A DNA stretch of 64,000 nucleotides from Rhizobium sp. R711 (lineage in GTDB: Bacteria; Pseudomonadota; Alphaproteobacteria; Rhizobiales; Rhizobiaceae), in assembly GCF_002211365.1 (NCBI RefSeq), contig NZ_LOKZ01000004.1, positions 141,844-205,843 of the forward strand, read 5' to 3'. The position numbers and the translations under genes are program-made. This document shows, in pieces, positions 26,972-34,887 of this stretch (position 1 is its first letter; each line of letters opens with the position of its first letter). The notes beneath the pieces are model-generated. The model was not told the DNA's origin and searched no databases. It saw nothing but the letters and a program-made list of their open reading frames with translations.

Positions 26972-27060
26972 GGTCATCATTCCGGGTTTCGAAAGAGATT
27001 GGATGGCCCGGCAATCTTTCACCAATCCTGTCACCATGACAATGATTGCGTGGAATGGCG

Positions 27061-27089
27061 GATTTAGGTCAGTTATATTGACCTAAATC
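27061..27089. promoter_or_regulatory. Perfect 11-bp inverted repeat, candidate operator
   Basis: GATTTAGGTCA (27061-27071), 7-bp AT-rich spacer, TGACCTAAATC (27079-27089), with the arms exact complements. It is centred in the divergent promoter region between the aldo/keto reductase and LysE genes. Symmetry and spacing suit a dimeric winged-helix repressor (MarR, HxlR or Rrf2 type), but no regulator gene is adjacent. Confidence 0.6.
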
Positions 27090-27131
27090 AATTGAGCTCG
27101 CCCAAGCAATCGCGGGCCTCTGGGGGGTCTC

Positions 27132-27725
27132 ATGCCGCTGGATACATTCCTGGCACTCGTCCTGTTTGCCTTTACCACATCGATAACACCCGGCCCTAAC
27201 AACATGATGCTCTTCGCATCGGGCGTGAATTTCGGCTTCCGCCGCACCGTTCCGCATATGTTGGGCATCGGGGCAGGATTCTTCTTGCTGCTAATCGGCG
27301 TCGGGTTCGGACTGGGCGCGCTGCTTCATGCGGTGCCAGTTGTTTACACGGCGCTGAAGTTTGCTGGTGGGGCCTACCTTGCCTGGATCGCCTGGAAGAT
27401 CGCGACATCGCGTACTCTCGGTGAAGGCAAAAGCGGCGCGAAGCCGATGTCGTTCCTGTCGGCGGCGGCCTTCCAGTGGGTTAATCCGAAGGCATGGGTC
27501 ATGGCGGTGACCGCAATGGCGACCTACACCATCCCCGACATCTACCTGGCGAGTGTCCTGATCGTCGGAGGCGCCTTCGCGCTTGTCAATGTGCCGAGTG
27601 TGTCGACCTGGGCCGGGTTTGGCTCCGCACTACGCGATTGGTTGTCGGATCCTGCACGGCTCAAATGGTTCAACATCACCATGGCTGTGTTGTTGGTCCT
27701 CAGCCTCTGGCCGATGCTAAAATAG
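27132..27725 (+). CDS. LysE/RhtB family exporter
   Basis: A 197-residue inner-membrane exporter of the LysE/RhtB family, which pumps amino acids or their derivatives out of the cell. Six hydrophobic segments are visible; the N-terminal signature TTSITPGPNNMMLFASGVNFG and GIGAGFFLLLIGVGFGLG are characteristic, as is FQWVNPKAWVMAVTAMATY. ATG 27132 has GGGG upstream (CTGGGGGGTCTC). It is divergent from the aldo/keto reductase and overlaps the convergent DUF2269 gene by 9 bp. The exported compound is unknown. Confidence 0.9.
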   Translation: MPLDTFLALVLFAFTTSITPGPNNMMLFASGVNFGFRRTVPHMLGIGAGFFLLLIGVGFGLGALLHAVPVVYTALKFAGGAYLAWIAWKIATSRTLGEGKSGAKPMSFLSAAAFQWVNPKAWVMAVTAMATYTIPDIYLASVLIVGGAFALVNVPSVSTWAGFGSALRDWLSDPARLKWFNITMAVLLVLSLWPMLK

Positions 27726-28196
27726 CGCGATCGTCGGTTTGTTGACCATCAGCCACAGGATGCCGATAACTGCGAAAAATGCGGGAAATCCAAAAGCAAA
27801 CCAGATGCGATAGAGCCGGAAATAGTCGGTGGGCAATTCCGTGCGTGACATGGCGGTCGCGCGGGCGAGGTTTCGCATACGAATCTGGATACCGACGACC
27901 GGCAACCAGAAAAGACCGGTAAAAACGTAGAGCAGCAGCGAGAGGGCGATCCAGCCCTCTGTCAGTTCCCAGCCGATCTGTCTCGCTAGCATATAGCCTG
28001 TTACCGGCTGGAAAATTGCAGCCGTCGCCGTAAACAACGTATCAGCGATGACGACGGTCCCTGCGACATGAGCGATCAGCTTCGGATCCCGTGTCCTGTG
28101 GGCGAGCACCATGAAGAAAGCGATCCCGGCGCCCGTGCCGAACAGAACTGTCGCGCCGATCACGTGTGCCAGCAGCAGCAATTGTTCGAGCATCAT
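27717..28196 (-). CDS. DUF2269 family membrane protein
   Basis: A 159-residue integral membrane protein with four predicted helices (LLLLAHVIGATVLFGTGAGI; AGTVVIADTLFTATAAIFQP; WIALSLLLYVFTGLFWLPVV; FAFGFPAFFAVIGILWLMVN). Pattern and length agree with DUF2269, a family of unknown function whose members often adjoin SDR-DoxX type genes. Conserved His near the N-terminus (LLLAHVIGA) is typical. Its ATG overlaps the stop of the upstream SDR-DoxX gene by 4 bp (ATGA), so the two are translationally coupled and probably work together in the membrane. The 3' end overlaps lysE-like convergently by 9 bp. Confidence 0.85.
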   Translation of the reverse strand: MMLEQLLLLAHVIGATVLFGTGAGIAFFMVLAHRTRDPKLIAHVAGTVVIADTLFTATAAIFQPVTGYMLARQIGWELTEGWIALSLLLYVFTGLFWLPVVGIQIRMRNLARATAMSRTELPTDYFRLYRIWFAFGFPAFFAVIGILWLMVNKPTIALF

Positions 28197-29473
28197 CTCT
28201 CATCCAGGATCGCGAGGGCGGTCAATGTCAGCACCAGCGACGGCAGCACTTTCACCAAGGGGCCAAGCGGATCGAGCCACAGAGAGGGTTCGATGATTGT
28301 GGCACCGGCAAGATAACTCAGCGAGACCAATATCATGCCCTGCATAGCTCTCCGGGCGAATGGCCGGACGAGCACGGCCGCACCGAGCATCACATCGATC
28401 AGGCAGGTGAAGACGGTAAGCGACGTGGCCGGGCCTTCCCGCAGCAGGGGGTGGAAATGCGTGACGACACGTTGAATTTCGAGGAGCGGCAGAACGCCCG
28501 ACAGCAGCCAGAAGCTCGACAGTGCCGCAATCATCAGCGGCTTCAGGAGATAGAGCCTGGCAAACCAAAGATCCTGCACCCCGGCCGGGTTCGTGTGCAG
28601 CGTGTCCTGCGCCGACGCGGCCGCGATGCCTAGGTTACTGCCGGCGTTTGGCTGAACGCCTTCCGCCATGACGGCCATGGCCGTGGAACGCAAGGGTGAT
28701 CGCCATCCAAGGTGACCGGCGGCATCCGCAAGGCAGGTGACAGGTCGGGCAACGATGTCCGGCAGGGAAACCACGTCTGCATGCGGCAAACCCAGCCATT
28801 GCCGGTGGAGGGTAACGAGTTTGACGAGCGTCAATTGCTCTGTCGATGCAAGATCCGCGTCAGTACACGATCCGAGCTGTCCCATGACAGCGTTGCTTAC
28901 GGCCGCCGCAACGTCGTCAAGCGCGACTGTTGCAACCGGACTTGTTGCATGGACCAAGGGGATGCCGAAGGGCAGGGCCGCGAGCGCACGCAGCAGGGCC
29001 GAACCGCCATGGCTATTGCGGCCGAGGACGAGGGCAGGGCGCAGGATTGCGTAAGGCAGGCCACTTGCCGCGAGCGCTTCGTCAGCGTGACGTTTCGTCG
29101 CCAGGAATGGCAGGTCGGCAGCGGCGCCATTCGTTCGTGCTGATATCTGCACTATGAGAGGGCGCGTTTCTTGTGCAGCCGCGTACAGCGCTTGCATCGC
29201 CTTGGATTGCGTCGCCGCCAGGTCGTCGGAGAGACCGTCCTGCAGGGCGCCGGCGCAATTGACGACCGCGCCATAGCCTCCAATGACCGCACTCCAGTCT
29301 TCGGCGTGCAGCATTTTTGACAGATCGGCTGCGATCCATTTGATATCAGGGAATTTTAGATGAGCGCGCGACGGGTTGCGGCCGAGGCCAGTCACACTAT
29401 GCCCGTCAGCCAGCAGGCGAGATGCTACCGCCGAGCCGATAAAGCCTGTCGCGCCGAGAATCAGGATGTTCAT
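28193..29473 (-). CDS. SDR-family oxidoreductase fused to DoxX-like membrane domain
   Basis: A 426-residue two-domain protein. Residues 1 to about 290 form an NAD(P)-binding atypical short-chain dehydrogenase: MNILILGATGFIGSAVASRL (glycine motif), VVNCAGALQDGLSDDL, LPYAILRPALVLGRNSHGGS. Residues about 310-426 contain four hydrophobic helices of the DoxX-like type (FARLYLLKPLMIAALSSFWL; TVFTCLIDVMLGAAVLVRPF; GMILVSLSYLAGATIIEPSL; LVKVLPSLVLTLTALAILDE). The frame stays open upstream to 29890 but that part is antisense to nthA; ATG 29473 matches the Rossmann start. It is coupled to DUF2269 by a 4-bp overlap. Function unknown; a membrane-linked redox role is inference. Confidence 0.85.
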   Translation of the reverse strand: MNILILGATGFIGSAVASRLLADGHSVTGLGRNPSRAHLKFPDIKWIAADLSKMLHAEDWSAVIGGYGAVVNCAGALQDGLSDDLAATQSKAMQALYAAAQETRPLIVQISARTNGAAADLPFLATKRHADEALAASGLPYAILRPALVLGRNSHGGSALLRALAALPFGIPLVHATSPVATVALDDVAAAVSNAVMGQLGSCTDADLASTEQLTLVKLVTLHRQWLGLPHADVVSLPDIVARPVTCLADAAGHLGWRSPLRSTAMAVMAEGVQPNAGSNLGIAAASAQDTLHTNPAGVQDLWFARLYLLKPLMIAALSSFWLLSGVLPLLEIQRVVTHFHPLLREGPATSLTVFTCLIDVMLGAAVLVRPFARRAMQGMILVSLSYLAGATIIEPSLWLDPLGPLVKVLPSLVLTLTALAILDER

Positions 29474-29569
29474 GGCACCGAACTTAACCGAAAAGTTGCA
29501 TCTGGAAGAGGTCTTGGCGTGACACGCGCGAGAGCCTAAAGATACCCGCAGATTGGCGGAGATTATTTC

Positions 29570-30205
29570 GTGCACCACGACGATCACCAGCATGACCATG
29601 ACCATGATCACGATAACCACTACACCGACATGCAGGCGCGAGTGAGGGCGCTGGAGACGGTCCTGACGGAGAAGGGGCTGATCGATCCGGCGGCGATCGA
29701 CGCGATCGTGGAGACCTACGAGACCAAGGTCGGTCCGCGCAATGGCGCGCGCGTCGTCGCCAGAGCCTGGAGCGATCCCACTTTTGCGGACTGGCTGCGG
29801 CGCGATGCGACGGCTGCGATCGCGAGCCTCGGCTATACGGGCCGTCAGGGGGAACACATGCGCGCTGTGTTCAACACTGAGGATACGCACAATCTCGTCG
29901 TCTGCACTCTTTGCTCCTGTTACCCCTGGTCGGTGCTCGGCCTGCCGCCGGTCTGGTACAAGGCACCGGCCTATCGCTCGCGGGCGGTTATCGACCCGCG
30001 CGGCGTGCTGGCCGAGTTCGGCGTGACACTGCCTGACGGCAAGAAGATCCGCGTCTGGGATTCGACGGCAGAACTGCGATATCTCGTCATTCCTGAGCGG
30101 CCGGAAGGCACAGATGGGTGGAGCGAGGACCAGCTTGCCGATCTCGTCAGCCGTGACGCGATGATCGGAACGGGTGTTGCGACTGTGCCGGGAGATGCGT
30201 CATGA
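29570..30205 (+). CDS. nthA: Nitrile hydratase, alpha subunit (cobalt type)
   Basis: A 211-residue catalytic subunit of nitrile hydratase, which hydrates nitriles to amides. The metal-binding claw is [10 protein letters not shown] with Cys112, Cys115 and Cys117; Thr between the first two cysteines is the mark of cobalt-type enzymes (iron types have Ser). Other family blocks: [60 protein letters not shown]. The first 20 residues are unusually rich in His and Asp ([10 protein letters not shown]), possibly a metal-gathering tail. Start is GTG 29570 with GGAG 10 nt upstream; ATG 29630 would remove the His tail. The beta gene follows with a 4-bp overlap. Confidence 0.95.
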   Translation: MHHDDHQHDHDHDHDNHYTDMQARVRALETVLTEKGLIDPAAIDAIVETYETKVGPRNGARVVARAWSDPTFADWLRRDATAAIASLGYTGRQGEHMRAVFNTEDTHNLVVCTLCSCYPWSVLGLPPVWYKAPAYRSRAVIDPRGVLAEFGVTLPDGKKIRVWDSTAELRYLVIPERPEGTDGWSEDQLADLVSRDAMIGTGVATVPGDAS

Positions 30206-30861
30206 ACGGTCCGCACGATCTTGGCGGTCTGATGGGGTTTGGCCCCGTCGCGCCCGAAAAGGACGAGCCGTATTTCCATGCGGAGTGGGAGAAGCGTGCG
30301 CTCGGTCTTACGCTTTCCAGCGGTGCGCTTGGCGCCTGGAATATCGATGAGAGCCGGCATGCGCGCGAGAACATTCCGCCGGCGAATTATCTTGGCGCGA
30401 GCTATTATGAGATCTGGACGCGGGCGCTGGAGGTCCTCCTGCAGCGCCACGGCTTCGTGACAGCTGACGAGATCGATGCCGGCCACAAGCAAACGGACGG
30501 AGCTGCGCCCAAGCGTGTCCTGAAGGCCGACATGGTGGCGGGTGTGCTCGCCAAGGGCGGTCCTTGCGACCGACCTGTCGCGACGCCACCCCGCTTTGCA
30601 GCCGGGGACAGGGTTCGAACCATAAATTTCAATCCGACGACACACACGCGGCTGCCCCGCTACGCTCGTTCAAAAGCCGGCGTCGTCGAGGCCGTTCAGG
30701 GCTCCTTCGTCTTTCCTGACGACAATGCGCATGGAAAGGGCGAAAATCCGCAATGGGTCTATACGGTCGTGTTCGATGGCAGCGAGATCTGGGGCGAGGG
30801 TGCGGACCCGACGCTCAGCGTTTCGATCGATGCGTGGGAGAGCTATCTTGAGTCAGTGTGA
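30202..30861 (+). CDS. nthB: Nitrile hydratase, beta subunit
   Basis: A 219-residue non-catalytic subunit that pairs with NthA. The N-terminus [20 protein letters not shown] and [15 protein letters not shown] are standard for the beta chain, as are [19 protein letters not shown] and the C-terminal SH3-like barrel ([55 protein letters not shown]). It overlaps nthA by 4 bp and the accessory gene by 14 bp, consistent with stoichiometric co-translation of the complex. Confidence 0.95.
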   Translation: MNGPHDLGGLMGFGPVAPEKDEPYFHAEWEKRALGLTLSSGALGAWNIDESRHARENIPPANYLGASYYEIWTRALEVLLQRHGFVTADEIDAGHKQTDGAAPKRVLKADMVAGVLAKGGPCDRPVATPPRFAAGDRVRTINFNPTTHTRLPRYARSKAGVVEAVQGSFVFPDDNAHGKGENPQWVYTVVFDGSEIWGEGADPTLSVSIDAWESYLESV

Positions 30862-31219
30862 GACGCGTTCACCGCTCGCGCAATCGCCGCAACTGCCGAA
30901 GTCGTCCGATGGCGAGCCGGTTTTTCCGGAGCCTTGGGCTGCGGAAGCCTTCGCCATGACCGTGCACCTGCACGAGCGAGGCCTGTTCACCTGGAGCGAA
31001 TGGGCGGAGACCCTGTCTCGGGAGTTGCACGAGCCCGGCCGCGCCGAAGACGGCGGTGACTATTTCGATTGCTGGGTGGCGGCCCTTTCGGCGATTCTCG
31101 TCAAACATGGCGTCGCTGATGCCGACATCATCCTCGATCTGCAGAAAAGCTGGCAGCGGGCGGCAGAGGCGACGCCGCACGGTAAGCCAATCGAGCTTGC
31201 CAACGATCCGCTGCGCTGA
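30848..31219 (+). CDS. Nitrile hydratase accessory (activator) protein
   Basis: A 123-residue protein like P14K/NhlE activators, which deliver cobalt and exchange the alpha subunit during maturation. Recognisable parts: GEPVFPEPWAAEAFAMTVHL, HERGLFTWSEWAETLSRELH and DYFDCWVAALSAILVKHGVA, which resemble the beta-subunit N-terminus, as expected of the family. Start is TTG 30848, overlapping the nthB stop; no ATG is available before the conserved region. It completes an nthA-nthB-activator operon. The gene ends 3 bp before the convergent anti-sigma gene. Confidence 0.85.
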   Translation: MSQCETRSPLAQSPQLPKSSDGEPVFPEPWAAEAFAMTVHLHERGLFTWSEWAETLSRELHEPGRAEDGGDYFDCWVAALSAILVKHGVADADIILDLQKSWQRAAEATPHGKPIELANDPLR

Positions 31220-31222
31220 CAC

Positions 31223-32005
31223 TCAGGACGGAAACTGCCTGTAGCATTCCTCCGCCACTTTTCTCAGTACATCGCGTGAGACCTCGCCGGTCACTGCGTA
31301 GCCGAGTTCGCCGTCGATCCAATAGAAGGTTTCGACATTGCCGGACGAGGCGAACCGGAAACTGGTCGATCCGTTATTCGCGTTGCGGCCGACCAGGACT
31401 GTCAGGCGTTCGCCGGCCTGATCCTCGTACATGAACATCGCGCCCGGCCTGCCGTCGACGGGCAACAGGCGTCCCCCGACCAGCTTGAAGGCGAGCTCCT
31501 GCAGGTTCGGAACCCGGAGGTTCTGGATGGCGAGCCGCTTGCCGAGCCAGGTCGCCAAATGGGCTTCCTCGTCGGCAAAGACCTCGACGGGATGGCGGAC
31601 TTCACCGGCGTAAATCAGGAAGGCGTTGCGGGCTTCGTTGGGAAGTGTTTCGAGTTCCGTCAGTTGCAAATCCGGCTTTTCAAACAGCGTCGAGCCGTAA
31701 TAGCCGCTCACCGCGCCAAGACCGAAAACCACTATGACCACGGCCGCCGCCGCCAGGCGCTTCGGCCAGTTTGCAGGTTGTCTGCTGCCGGTGACAAGCG
31801 CTGCGTCACCGTCCGCGGATCTTTCATAAGGTGCAAAGAGCGATCGGATCTCGGCATTTTGCATGGACCATTCCGCCACCTTGGCGGCATCATCCGGATT
31901 GTCATTGAGCCATGCCTCGATGCGCGCGCGTGCCTGCTCGGGAAGCTGTCCGTCGGCATAGGCATGAAGATCCGCTTCGGTCACGGTCTGGTTGATCTCG
32001 TTCAT
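31223..32005 (-). CDS. Anti-sigma factor, membrane-anchored
   Basis: A 260-residue protein with an N-terminal cytosolic anti-sigma domain (TEADLHAYADGQLPEQARAR IEAWL region, about 8-60), one membrane segment (about 84-106, LAAAAVVIVVFGLGAVSGYY) and a periplasmic domain of about 150 residues (VPNLQELAFKLVGGRLLPVD, FYWIDGELGYAVTGEVSRDV). The His-x3-Cys-x2-Cys zinc ligands of ZAS-type anti-sigma factors are absent: only the His remains. It overlaps the upstream ECF sigma gene by 4 bp (ATGA), the usual coupling of sigma and antagonist. It is inferred to hold the sigma factor inactive until a periplasmic signal acts. Confidence 0.85.
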   Translation of the reverse strand: MNEINQTVTEADLHAYADGQLPEQARARIEAWLNDNPDDAAKVAEWSMQNAEIRSLFAPYERSADGDAALVTGSRQPANWPKRLAAAAVVIVVFGLGAVSGYYGSTLFEKPDLQLTELETLPNEARNAFLIYAGEVRHPVEVFADEEAHLATWLGKRLAIQNLRVPNLQELAFKLVGGRLLPVDGRPGAMFMYEDQAGERLTVLVGRNANNGSTSFRFASSGNVETFYWIDGELGYAVTGEVSRDVLRKVAEECYRQFPS

Positions 32006-32517
32006 TTCGGTCTCCGAAGCGTAATGACATTGTCAGCCTTCATGCGCTCTCCTATCCGTTGGCGTGCGCGTGACAGGCGCGACATAACCGTGCCGATCGG
32101 GATGTCGAGGGCGGTGGCGACCTCCTGATAGGTATAGCCTTCGACGACGACCAGCATCAGCACCGAACGACTTTGCTCCGAAAGGCTGTTCAGCGCGTCC
32201 TCCAGACGCGAATGCTCCAGCGGATCGGGGGGCGGATCCATCGACACGATGTCCTCAGAGCTGACGAGTTCCACGAACGGCGCGCGACCCGTCTGGCGGC
32301 GGCCATTGCGATAGAGGTTCGTCATGATCGTCAGCACCCAGCCGCGCAGATTCAAACCCCGCCATTGTCCGCGACGAGCCAGCACCTTCTCGACGCAGTC
32401 CTGCAGCAAATCCTCCCCATCCGCGTCGGAGCGGGTGAGGCTGCGAGAGTAGCGTCTCAACGAAGGAAGGAGGGCCAGGATCTTGCCCTCGAAGCTATCT
32501 TGCCCTGGTGTCTTCAA
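32002..32517 (-). CDS. ECF-type RNA polymerase sigma factor
   Basis: A 172-residue extracytoplasmic-function sigma factor. Region 2 is seen in LPSLRRYSRSLTRSDADGED LLQDCVEKVLARR and LRGWVLTIMTNLYRNGRRQT; region 4 in ALNSLSEQSRSVLMLVVVEG and YTYQEVATALDIPIGTVMSR LSRARQ. The frame continues upstream inside the COG4315 gene; TTG 32517, 10 bp after that gene's stop, is the first start outside it. No SnoaL-like extension. It is sandwiched between a COG4315 secreted protein and its anti-sigma factor, all apparently one operon driven from 32956-32985. Confidence 0.85.
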   Translation of the reverse strand: MKTPGQDSFEGKILALLPSLRRYSRSLTRSDADGEDLLQDCVEKVLARRGQWRGLNLRGWVLTIMTNLYRNGRRQTGRAPFVELVSSEDIVSMDPPPDPLEHSRLEDALNSLSEQSRSVLMLVVVEGYTYQEVATALDIPIGTVMSRLSRARQRIGERMKADNVITLRRPK

Positions 32518-32527
32518 ATCGGTTCGC

Positions 32528-32908
32528 TCACGGCTTGACGAGATCCCAGTTGCCGCCGACGCCGTCACCGGTGATATCGCCCATCGTCTTGTCCTTGACC
32601 CAGAAATAGAGCGGCATGCCGTCCTTGGCCCACTGCTTGGTGCCGTCCTTCCGTTCGACAATCGAGTATGCCCCCTCTGGCTTCGCGCCGCTAGCGGCCT
32701 TCAGCGGCGGCCAATTCTTGGCGCAATCGTCGTAGCAATTGGAAACGCCCATCTTGTCCTTCTTGAAAGTGTAAAGAGTCATGCCGTTGTCGCCGGCGAG
32801 AACGTCGCCCTTGCTGGATTTTACGGCCTTGACCGGCGGGGCCGCAAAAGCGGACGTCGCGGCGGCGGATGCAATGACAAAGGCGATCAGGATCTTTACG
32901 GATTTCAT
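32528..32908 (-). CDS. Secreted COG4315-type repeat protein
   Basis: A 126-residue exported protein with a clear signal peptide (MKSVKILIAFVIASAAATSA, cleaved after AFA). The mature part holds two copies of the Yx(F/W)xxD-type repeat: GMTLYTFKKDKMGVSNCYDD and GMPLYFWVKDKTMGDITGDG, with CAKNWPPL between, as in the 'predicted lipoprotein' COG4315 family. No lipobox cysteine at the cleavage site. Function unknown; family members often sit beside ECF sigma factors. ATG 32908 has GGAGAG upstream. First gene of an operon with the sigma and anti-sigma genes. Confidence 0.88.
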   Translation of the reverse strand: MKSVKILIAFVIASAAATSAFAAPPVKAVKSSKGDVLAGDNGMTLYTFKKDKMGVSNCYDDCAKNWPPLKAASGAKPEGAYSIVERKDGTKQWAKDGMPLYFWVKDKTMGDITGDGVGGNWDLVKP

Positions 32909-32955
32909 GGGCTCTCTCCTCACGTGTTGGGCACGCTTGATTGCGTTGCCGGACA

Positions 32956-32985
32956 TGAGACACCTTCGACGGCGGTTTTATTCCC
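32956..32985 (-). promoter_or_regulatory. Candidate ECF-sigma autoregulated promoter
   Basis: On the minus strand, GGGAATAAA (32985-32977) and GTGTCTC (32963-32957) lie about 48 bp upstream of the COG4315 start. GGAA-type -35 and a GTC-containing -10 are usual for ECF sigma promoters; the assignment to the adjacent sigma factor is inference. Confidence 0.4.
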
Positions 32986-33056
32986 TTGCGATCCGCTGTT
33001 CGTCCAGATTTTTCGGGGTTGCCTATGTCAGGCGAATCCTGCCAAGTCGGCTCACG

Positions 33057-34184
33057 ATGCAATTTGCTCCGCAACAAGATGAAGCCCTAAAGGCCGTTTC
33101 CCAATGGCTGAAGGAGGGGCGGACACCGCTTTTCCGCCTGTTTGGCTATGCCGGTACGGGGAAGACGACGCTTGCGCGCCATTTCGCCGAGCATGTGGAC
33201 GGCGATGTGCTGTTTGCCGCTTTTACGGGAAAGGCGGCACAGGTGTTGCGATCGCGCGGTGCCAGCAATGCCAAGACGATCCACTCGCTGATCTATCGTC
33301 CGCGCGGAGAAGAAGCAGTCGAGGATGAGGAGACGGGGAAGACTTCCATCGCTCCGATGTTCACGATCAACCGTCAAAGCCCCGTTGCGAAGGCGGCGCT
33401 GATCATCGTCGACGAATGCTCAATGGTGGATGAAGCGCTCGGCAGAGACCTAATGAGCTTCGGCACGCCGATCCTCGTTTTGGGGGATCCCGGCCAGTTG
33501 CCGCCTGTCTCCGGCGGCGGTTATTTTACCAATCAGGAGCCGGACTATCTGCTGACCGACATTCACCGGCAGGCGCGAGACAATCCGATCATCAAGCTCG
33601 CCATGCAGGTTCGCGAAGGCAACGAGATCATGCATGGCGATTACGGCGCCGCGCAGGTGATTTCGAAGAACGAAGTGAACCAGTCGCTGGTCCTCGATGC
33701 CGATCAGGTGCTCGTCGGCACCAATCGAACGCGACGCCGGTACAATCAGCGCCTTCGCGAATTGAAGGGCTTTGCGGCCGAGTATCCGCAAACGGGGGAC
33801 AAACTCGTCTGCCTGCGCAACGATCCGGCAAAGGGTTTGCTCAACGGTTCGCTCTGGCAGGTGATGACGTCGTCCAAGGAGACGACGAAGCCGGGTATAA
33901 ACCTGTTGATCCGACCCGAAGACGACGACATGGATCGCGGCGCGGCGAAGATCAAACTGTTGAAGCAGGCTTTCGAGGATGTCGAAGGCGAGATCCCTTG
34001 GAACACGCGCAAGCGCTACGACGAGTTCGATTACGGCTATGCGCTGACGGTTCATAAAGCGCAGGGTTCGCAGTGGAACAATGTCGTTCTGTTCGACGAA
34101 AGCTGGGCCTTCCGCGATACGCGCGAGCGCTGGCTCTACACCGCGATTACGCGCGCAGCAGAGACGCTGACGATCGTACGTTAG
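33057..34184 (+). CDS. RecD-like AAA ATPase / DNA helicase
   Basis: A 375-residue superfamily 1 helicase-type ATPase. Walker A is LFGYAGTGKTTLARHFAEHV (about 29-48); motif II VDECSMVDEALGRDLMS; VLGDPGQLPPVSGG; and the C-terminal UvrD_C_2 domain YGYALTVHKAQGSQWNNVVL followed by WLYTAITRAAETLTIV. It is about half the length of RecD2 and lacks the N-terminal domain, matching short 'ATP-dependent RecD-like DNA helicase' proteins common in alphaproteobacteria and phages. ATG 33057 was selected as the start; the frame runs further upstream in sequence antisense to the COG4315 gene. Stand-alone gene; role in DNA repair or recombination is inferred. Confidence 0.88.
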   Translation: MQFAPQQDEALKAVSQWLKEGRTPLFRLFGYAGTGKTTLARHFAEHVDGDVLFAAFTGKAAQVLRSRGASNAKTIHSLIYRPRGEEAVEDEETGKTSIAPMFTINRQSPVAKAALIIVDECSMVDEALGRDLMSFGTPILVLGDPGQLPPVSGGGYFTNQEPDYLLTDIHRQARDNPIIKLAMQVREGNEIMHGDYGAAQVISKNEVNQSLVLDADQVLVGTNRTRRRYNQRLRELKGFAAEYPQTGDKLVCLRNDPAKGLLNGSLWQVMTSSKETTKPGINLLIRPEDDDMDRGAAKIKLLKQAFEDVEGEIPWNTRKRYDEFDYGYALTVHKAQGSQWNNVVLFDESWAFRDTRERWLYTAITRAAETLTIVR

Positions 34185-34200
34185 GCCATTTGCCTAGGCG

Positions 34201-34887
34201 TCAGACCTGGACGACACCGAGCATGACCGCCTTGGCTATCGCTTGAAAGCGATTGTTGGCGTGAAATTTCTGGATAATGCCGGCTTCAAGTGATTGAGCC
34301 GCGTCATCTCGAAGGTCGAGCGTGCGCGCAATGCGTTGGGTCGAAAGCCCCGCCGCCATCAGCGCCAGGCACCGTAGCTCCTGATCCGTGAGGGTTGATC
34401 CGCTCTGATTGTCGTTGAGCGGCGGATCCTCGGTTGCTTCGCGATCGAGAAGCTCGCTGACCTGCTGCATCTGCCGATGCAATGTGGACATTTCCGCGCT
34501 GAGTTCGCGTTTGCGGGTCACCAGCGCATCGCGAAATAAAGCCTCGGCAGCCTCCTGCGAGTCGGCCTCCACGAGGTCAGTCATCAGGTCCTGGATCACA
34601 GCCACCGCCATGCCGGTCTCGCGGCAAGCGTTGATGACCGCCATGCGCATGACGTCGCCCGGTTCATAGACGCGCATCAGGCCGATTCGACTCGCCGAAA
34701 TCAGCCCTTTTTCCTCGTAGAAATGGAGGGTTCGATGGGTGACACCGAAGGCATTGGCCATGTCGGCGATCGCTACTCTTCCGCGGGGCAAGTCGGCGGG
34801 GAGGGCCGCTGAAGGGAGGAAACGGTGCCGTGGTCGCGTTTTTGTCGCTAGGTCTGGCGTGAACCCGTGCTTGTAACCTTCTGCCAT
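34201..34887 (-). CDS. MerR-type regulator with LuxR-like C-terminal domain
   Basis: A 228-residue regulator that joins two DNA-binding domains. Residues about 38-105 are MerR-like: VAIADMANAFGVTHRTLHFY followed by EEKGLISASRIGLMRVY and GDVMRMAVINACRETGM. A helical linker (about 120-150) is followed by a LuxR/GerE-type helix-turn-helix (about 168-228): LTDQELRCLALMAAGLSTQR IARTLDL and IIQKFHANNRFQAIAKAVML. There is no metal-binding cysteine set. ATG 34887 has GGGAGG 4 bp upstream; the frame extends seven codons further. It is convergent with the helicase gene, and a 425-bp non-coding gap separates it from pdxJ. Signal and targets unknown. Confidence 0.75.
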   Translation of the reverse strand: MAEGYKHGFTPDLATKTRPRHRFLPSAALPADLPRGRVAIADMANAFGVTHRTLHFYEEKGLISASRIGLMRVYEPGDVMRMAVINACRETGMAVAVIQDLMTDLVEADSQEAAEALFRDALVTRKRELSAEMSTLHRQMQQVSELLDREATEDPPLNDNQSGSTLTDQELRCLALMAAGLSTQRIARTLDLRDDAAQSLEAGIIQKFHANNRFQAIAKAVMLGVVQV

